Translations under genes and position numbers: made by a program
Shown here: positions 52,901-61,900 of the stretch, one piece after another
Layout of the letters: each line of letters opens with the position of its first letter
How positions within the stretch are numbered: position 1 is the first letter of the stretch
Assembly (NCBI RefSeq): GCF_964355755.1
Contig: NC_092673.1
Span: forward strand, 11,597,001-11,661,000
Direction of reading: 5' to 3'
Origin: Antedon mediterranea
Taxonomy: Eukaryota > Echinodermata > Crinoidea > Comatulida > Antedonidae
Length of the DNA stretch: 64,000 nt
The notes under the pieces: model-generated
The model's input: the letters and a program-made list of their open reading frames with translations, nothing else
Told to the model about the DNA's origin: nothing
Databases searched by the model: none

Positions 52901-55900
52901 AGTAAAATAAAATAATAATTATTGGCAGGATGGAAAGTTTTTAAATTCTTCAGCTTATGTTAAACATTCAAACAAGTTTCATATTCAACATTGAATTTTC
53001 AAATTTATTGTTTGAATATTAATATTGATATGCTGTCTATAACTAGTACAAAACATTGAATATGGTTTTTTATAACACAAAAAAACCCTAAATAGCTTAA
53101 ATTTTGATAAGCTGGTAACTTTTACTATTATTATTATTATTATTGTTATTTTTTCATAATAAATGACATTCAATTAGCTTGCATATGTATTATATTTTGA
53201 CAGTGTCCTAACAGAAAGACTACCATGCCATGTACCTTACAAGGACCAGTAGAGAAAGACTTCGGGAAGACTTACTCGATTTATTTTGAACCTAACTTGA
53301 TTCATGGAAATTTGAAATCAGAAACGCATGAAAAAAGTAATTATTATATGTTATAACTGATTATGGAGTTTGTATTAGTTTAGTCTGTATATATTTATTT
53401 TTTTATATTTTAAATCTTTTACTACCATCATTGGGAAAAACAACCTGTGTGAATGTAGGTAAAAACTGCAGTGTTTTTGTAGTTGTACAGCATAGGTTAG
53501 AGGAATATACAGTTCAAAGGTCATAAGAATAATAGCACTGCAGATTTCAATGGTGACCCCATTTAGTTGGTCTCAACCTTACCAGAGTACCTAAGTTTGC
53601 AGTGGTTGTGGTTTAATTTTTATCCATACCTGTAATAATATTAATATTAATGCAGAATATGAATTAGTAATATTTCTGACAAATGCTAATGTGTAATTTT
53701 TAGAAACTATTTCATTTCTCAGCTAATGAGTTAAAAGATGTCACGACTCCTACAGAGAGCCCTGCAACTCTTGGTAAGTTGGCTTTTGCTGAAAGAAATA
53801 CTTTGTGTATAGTAGGGGCTTTAAGCACAAACATACATCTTTAATTGAAGAAGAATATTTAACTCAATTAGCAGTAGCAGTAACCAATGCTTCGCACTGT
53901 TTTTTTCTGCCCTATGTAGTTATATACTTTGCATAGGCAAGTATAACTAGACATGAAACTCGTCACTTTGACGAGTTAGTTATCCGCACGACAAACGCCA
54001 CGTGCACGTCATACGTTGGAATATTGCATTGCACACCGAAAAAGATTATGTCATTATGACCTGAACTGAAGAATATGATATGTTGTTAGTGCTGAATGCT
54101 GTATATTTTCTGTCATATAGTATACACAGTATAATCTGTATACATGTCACAAACAGTGTAAAATAGGTGAAATTACGGGACCCGTATTTTATTTTAATTT
54201 TCAAAAGGAAACGCGAAGGTACAGTAGTAATTTCGGAAGAAAATTATCTCAGCAACAACATATTAACGTTTAGAAGAAATTAGAATACGTGAAATATTAA
54301 TGCGCGCTTTTTTAAATGTAATGAACTATGACGCAAAAGATGAAAATATGACTTTGTTTATTTAACTGGCCATATGATGACGTCACAACATCTGATTGGC
54401 GAAAAGTTCACATGATTTCGTATCTACAATCCCATAGCTTCCTGAAAACGTTTTAATCGTGATTATCACATTTTATTCTTACGAGCTATAACAGATTAAA
54501 ATTTACTGTAAAGATGAAATTAATGACGCTGTTAATTAAAATTTTTAGGCATGGTGACGTCATAAAAATTAAAATATTTTTAACTCATGCGTAAGATAGT
54601 TGATTGACCTAGACAATATTAAAATCTCAGAGAAAAAGGAATACAGATAGGCATAATGCGCTCCATTGAATATGATGAGCAATAACGAAAGAGACAAAAA
54701 TCCTATATTTTACATTCGTGTGGCCATACGATGACGTCACAATGTCCGGTTAGCCATATTGATTCATGATCCGATTTCTACAACTCATCAACTTCCAGAA
54801 TATGTAATTAAAAAAAAGTTCACCTCGTTGTTTAGAATCTATGACTGTTTAAAAAAAGGCATAATTTTGACAAATTTTTTAACTTTTTCATCAAAAACGC
54901 ACGTAAAGTATCCAATTCAACGTGCCCGTATGACGTAATTGTAAGTCGAAATTGTTTTAAAATTGGTAAAATTACTATAAAAGGCTGGAAAAACATAATT
55001 CAATAAAAAAAAAATACTTTTAGCGCTACGTGCGCACCACGCGCATAAAATTGTTCGCGCACGTGGGAAATTTTGACATGGTCAAAATGTCATAATCAGC
55101 GTAGAAAGTTGATTAAAAATTAATTTTGCGCATTTTGAATTTTAAATGCGCGTGCGCGCGTAACTTTGTGTAAAACACGCAATTTTTTTTCCACAGAAAG
55201 TTAGCGCATGATATAAATTAAAATTTTGCTAAGTTTCAATTTAAATTGTTATATGGTTTTAAATCTATGTTAAATACGCGAAATTCATAAAATCATGCGT
55301 AAGTCACGTTGCGCATTTCTGACGTCATTCACAATAGGAGGTGCACAACTTCACGTGAATGCCCATATGTTGACAAAGTTATGAAATGTTATGTTTACAC
55401 GTTTTTGAGATACGCGAGATACAAAAAGAGAGGAGAAATGCGCGTGCGCGCGTAACGTCTTGTAAAACATGGCATTTTTAATCCACAAAAAGTTTGCCCT
55501 TGATATGACTTAAATTTTCACAAAGTGTCAAAACAAATTTATGCTTGGTTTTTAGTCTATGATCAATCATAAAAAATCATAAAATCGCACGTAAGTCACG
55601 TTGCGCAACTCTGACGTCATTCAAAAATAGGAGGTGCACAACTTCACGTAAATGCCCATATGTTGACAAAGTTATGAAATGTTTAGTTTACAAGTTTTTG
55701 AGATACGTGAGGCACAAAAATGGAGGAGAAAGAAATAAGAAAAAAAAAAAAAAAAAGTAACAGGACGATTACAAGAAGTTATCCGCTACTAAGCGGATAA
55801 CTAATAAAAGCGCACTCTAATAAAAGTACTTTGACAAATATATAAAAACAAATTGTATCAAGAATAAAATTTGGAACTACTGTATTTACGGCGGCCATTG

Positions 55901-58900
55901 ATTTTGTTATACACTATCCGTTCACTTTAAAATATGTAGACTAAAAATGAAAGCAATACTGGATATGAAACTTTATTCTTTACTTTTGACTGTTCAGACT
56001 TTGTGAAAATAAAAAAGTTTAACATGAATCGATTGAAAAATACATTGCTGCGGAAACACGAATTGTAAAGTTGTTTTCATGTTCAACAATATAATAACAC
56101 CATTTGGAATCGTTTTGTTTGTGTGTGTTCATTTTTCTTCATTTACATTTTATTTTTATTTCAATGATTGATATTTACAATTTTTTGTGTGGAAGATTTG
56201 TTAGCTATTTGCTACTTCTGTAATTAAATTGTGGTTTATAGCAGTAACCCGTGCTCCGCACGGTTTTGTCTGCCTTAATAATAATTTGCATGTTAGGTAT
56301 AAAAGCGCAATATTGGATATGGGATGTGAAAGTGACAATGTGCATGAGAGGTGCACATTTAAAACATTATAATGATAAAATATTAATTATGAAATAGGTT
56401 ATAGAATAATAAAACTACAGCTGCTTACGAACACAAAAAGTGTCCGAAATTAAATGATTCGCTCAAACTTTTCTTTGGGTGACGACACCCATTGGGATTC
56501 GTTTTATGTGTGTGTTTTGTTTTTTTTTAGTTCATTTGCATTTTTCTGACTTTTTTTCTGTTGTCTTGATCAATTTATTTGGTTTACTTAGGCTCAACAT
56601 TTTCATTTTCACACTTGTGCTAAACAGAGCATAGAGACTATTTGTATTTTGTGCTATATAAATTTAAAACTATTAAACTATTAAACCATTAAACCATAAA
56701 ATAGATAAATAATCATTTTGACTTTCCCAAATGGCTAAACAAAATGAAATGTTAGTGCTACCCCAGCGATGCATATTCTAACTATTCAAATAGTCATCTA
56801 TGTGGATAACCTATTGTGATGGGAAAAGATCTTTTTTTTCCTATAACCTGAAAATGACTTTTGGTTTAATTCTGTTCAAAATTTTTGACCACTCAAAATG
56901 TCCAGAAACACGTTCAAATTTGAGCATTTTGATGAGTGGTTACATGCAACTTTCGCGCGTATGTTTTTTGTGCTTAGACCCAAAGTTTGTGTCATGAATT
57001 TGATTGATATCTGGCAAGCGGTTATGGATGATTGGAAATGCAAATTCACAGAATGACACATTGATGATCCCAATAGAAACTAGAATTTGATTCCTCAATA
57101 TTATGAATTATAGGTGATTTTATAATTTTATTGACATTAAATTTTAAAAAACATGCACATACGTTAAAATATGATTAGATTATAATATTGATTATGCCAT
57201 CCTATGACCTGATGCATACTGTATATGCTTCTAGTGCTGAGTTGTGTCTATTATGTGTCATATATAATATGTACAGTATATACTGTATATCTATATACAG
57301 TGTAGCATAGGTGCAATTACGGGACCCACATCATATTCTAATTTTTGGATATTATGACGTTATAAAATAAACTTGAAGATTTTTGGAACATCCGAAACCT
57401 TTAATTCTGAAGAGCTGTAAAAAATATTCAAATATACAGTGTAGGTGAAATTAGGCATGATGTCGTCGTCAAAATGAAATGGCAAGTCATGAGAAAGATA
57501 ATTTGTCAAAATTTGAGGAAAAATCTGGTCCAAATAAACAAGATACGCTCGGTTGAATGTGATAATCTATGACAAAAGAAAAGTGGCCATTTGTTGACGT
57601 AACAATATTTTGTATGTCAAATGTGTCAACATGCATTCTGAAGAGTTATTTTAATTTTAAAAAGGCTCTATTTTTTACAATTTTCAGTACCGTACTGACG
57701 CGGGTATAAGCCCATATTCGGGTATAAGCCCACCCCCGACTTTTGACTAATTTTCATGAAAAATTAGGCACTCGGGTTCACCCACCCATTAATTCGAAGA
57801 TCTACAGTGTGTGTCGTAATACATTATTTTGTATTTGGCGACGTCCATACACCGAATACACCTACCTTTGATCATAACCAAGCTAGGCTAATATACGCTA
57901 GGCCATATGAGGCCTAGCGGTCCTGTTTTGTTTACACTCCATCGCGGTCGAAGATCGCTTCACACACGACGCTACAAGTCGCCAAAACGGAAAACCACTA
58001 TTTGGTATCGGCTGCCATAAACAAGCTTATTAAATTTCTTTGGTACATTTCTATTTAACGAACATTGTATACTTGCTTTTCTGCTTGATAAATTCTTGTT
58101 CAATTGATGTTTAAAATAAGATATTCTACGATAAATTACACGAACTATAAGCTTAATTTTCCGACACTCTACACCTCGTGTATTAGAGAGGCAACGTCGT
58201 ACACGTGAGGGCGCTCGCTCGCATGGTGGAATACACAGTGTACATCATGTGCTGTTTTTGACGATCTGCATTTTTGGATCCTCGGCTTATACCCGCGTCA
58301 GTTCGGTACTTTTGTGCAATTTATGTGTGCATTTTGTCATTTTTAACGTGCTCATATAGCACTATTTTAAGTCTGAATGAAATCAAACTAGATTGTACGC
58401 TCGCTTCGCTTGCGTACCATCTAGGTCTTGCCCACAGATGGTTCTCGAATACATTTCAGCATAAAAAAAGTGGCGATTTCAAATGTACGTACCACAGGAC
58501 TATAATACATCGTCGTTTACAGAAACGAATAAATAGACACATTTATGTAGTCAACCAAAATTACTACCACCCTGGGAATTACTTCTGAAAGAGAGAAATG
58601 AGTCCAAATTTTTTATTTTGACTCATTTAAATAAACCCAATTTGTGTTTTGTATCTAACATTAGGGTTGGGGATGAGGATAGGTACAAAGAGGAACAATT
58701 TTTTAATATATTCTTTATCCACTCAGTAACGAAATAGTTTTATAGGCCTATAAATAATATACCACTAAATAGAGTAAAACATTTCCGATTTAATACTTTG
58801 TTAAAAATGTCACTGTCATAGTCGATTGAAATAGTACATGTAACAATACACAACTACGATGTTTATAATTTTGTTGTAATTATTTATTAATACAAACGTT

Positions 58901-61900
58901 GAGAAGCAACTGTCGGTAATAAAGTATTATATTATTATGTGTTTATAATCTAAAAGTAGGGGCTACCCACACTCACAGTAATAATGTTTATTTGTATATT
59001 TGTTTATATTATATCTAACAGTACCAACACTCACAATAAGAAATTTGCGATCAAAAGTGGTTAATACCTATTTACAGTATTGTATAGCATTGCAATACTA
59101 TTTATGTTTATTCTCCAAGGGTCCATAAATTTACCTACTTGTGTTATACCATAAAGGTATGCCTCCATCGTTATTAAACCAAATAATTTGGAATGTTCCA
59201 TTCATCGCCAATCAATACATTTGTATAAACGTATATTAAATCTATCAAAATAGTATTTTTTAAAGAAAATCGGCCTGTCTTCAACATTATGATGCTGTAT
59301 TCGAGCTGTTCAACTGGTTTTCAGCCATCAAAAACAATTATCATAGGAGGAGATGGGAAAATGCGAAGCATCCTCGTATTATCGTCTGCGGGTATTGTTC
59401 AAGATGGACATGCATTAGACAGTGTATACCACGGTCTGAAAACAACCCTAGTTGGGGCAAATCGTTGAACCTAAATTTGTTTTAATTTTCAATAACTAAT
59501 TATCGAACTCAATTTAATTAGTAAACAGGGTTACATCAAGTGGTTAAAATCAGTACCGAAAGTATGAACCAACTTTATATACCATCGAGTAAACATTCTA
59601 GAAATAACTCACGAATTTTGCCCTTACGTAAATTTATATATAGATACAGTAAATGTACTAAAGAAGGTTAGTAGAATGCGATTTGTACAAGAAATCTTAT
59701 TTTTTACGTTTCCTAACATGTTTTTGGGCAGTCATTGAACACAAATGGCCTAATTCGCCCTCTAAATTGATAAAAATGTAATTTAAGTATTTTAATTTTT
59801 TAACGAGTAATTTACACACATGACCTTGTGTATGCATACATTTTCTATTTTTTTTCCTTGACCAGAAGTTTATGTATAGTGAATTTGATTGATATGTATA
59901 TGACGAGATAATTTGATTTCACAAAATGATGTCACATATGAATGAACATGCTGAAAAGCTTATTAGGAATAAGTTAAAATATTTGAAAAATATTGTGAAA
60001 TTTTGGTGACTTTTTGAGATAAAGTGTACAGAAAGAAACAAAGAAGAAGAAAAAGAATAGAGATTTCATACAATAACAAAAGGTTGATCATTTTATTCTA
60101 AATGATCACCTAATAAGCTACTAAGATTTTTGGGCTATCCTGAAAAATCTTCTATAAATGTATCATCTGTAATGTCAGTAGTTAATGTTATCACTTTTAT
60201 GTATTTGTTATGATGATTTTCCAAATAAATTCAAATCAAAGTTATGATGCCGAAGTTGAGTGATCATGCTAGACTAGCCTAGCCAAGCCAAGCAAGCCTA
60301 GCCTATCATGATCAAAGCTTCTTATGGCCAGTTTTTATTATTCTACAGCAGTTACATTTTTTACTGCAATTGGTGATGATTTATGATCCAACGCAAGTCG
60401 TGATACGCTAGGAAATATTAAATCATAATTTTTCAAAGTTTCTCATTTATATATTGAGCTATAAGTGTTTATCATTTTTATTTAGCTTTTTGCTTATTTT
60501 ATTTTGTCAAATTTTAAGTGTGCCTTATTGTTTGTGGTTCTCTTTACAGTGATAAATGGCTTGACAACTATTCAAGTTGTTGGTATAGCATTTGCTGCAT
60601 TTCTTATGGGAATATTCTTTGTTGCTGCTATATGGTATATTCATATGCATACAGGTATTGTATACAAACTATCCTTTTAGATTTCTGGTATCGATGCCTT
60701 GAACTAATACGTTACATAGGAACACCAAACACTCTTTTGCCTGTGTAAATAATAATATTATTCTATTAAATAAAAAAATGTCAAAGGGCAAAAACAACAT
60801 GTGCTCCACACAGTACCTGGGAAGCTTGAGTCAAGCATTATTTTGTAAACAACATCGTGAAAATGGTCTATACTGAAACACACATGAAATTTGAATAAAA
60901 TAAATTTAATTAATTTTAAACAGACAATTGATTTAATTTATGTAAAAATTGATTGAAAATTGGGTTTGTTGACGCATCGAGCTGGGAAAAACATGTGCTT
61001 CACACGGTACGTCTTGGAAGCTCGAGCGGTAGTACTACGGTAGGAACGTTGTTTTTTTTATCTGTCATAACCTAGTCGCAGCCTACACACAAGATATGGA
61101 CAATTTTAGTTTGTAATTTTAACAACTAGATTTTAATCTCCTATATTTCTACCATTTATTGTGGAGTGATGATTAAATGTGTAGAACAACATTAAATACT
61201 TGGGTTGTAGGCTTGAGAAGAAAACTAAAATTCTGCACATCATAAGAATTAAGTGTCTGATCTAATGGTCTGATTCAATAATGGCACAAACACGTTTCAG
61301 ATAGAAAACAAAATAAAACAATGCCAAACGTGTTTGGGCTGTTTCTGAAAACAATGGCAACTGTGTTTGGGCACAAACATGTTGGAACACGCTTGGGCTT
61401 GTTTCCAAAACATCGCTTGACTGGATAGCTAGCTAATTAATATTCATAAGGCTTTTAATTAGGTCCTAAACGCGTTCAAAGATAGGCTGTTTTCCAAACA
61501 CGCTTCTGCCGTTTGGAATAATGTTTAGATTACGCCTTATGGTGTTCATGGTGTCCCTCTTTTCAAAAGCTATCTTTCAAATCGAACTTGGATTTTATTT
61601 TTTTTTTCCAAAATCCACACAAGCACAAGGATCTCTTATTGGTCCTCTTTTGTTATTAATTAAGGTGAATCACATTAAAACATTAAACCCAACAACTTCT
61701 AAAAATAAATACATTGATTAATAATTAATTTGAAAAGATCAAGATTAGAAAATTTGTGAGAATGAGAAAAATGTATGCACTTGTACTAACCATAGGACCA
61801 CTGGCGCTTTCATTACACATTGCAGTCCCTAATATAAGACGATAGAAAATTTAAAGAAATATTTGTATTTTTTTTTTGGTTTTTTAGGAAAATTGGAAAT

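Larger units (their letters stand above)
57190..60120 (-). repeat. Inverted copy of the 50077-50700 repeat, split by two insertions
   Basis: Words of 50077-50700 recur on the minus strand at 60120-59990 and 57243-57194. The extra length between them is largely explained by the MITE at 57690-58306 and the hairpin-headed repeat at 58392-59648. The sequence at 57300-57340 (AATTACGGGACCC) also resembles 54165-54185, linking it to the CRE-rich repeat. Confidence 0.5.
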
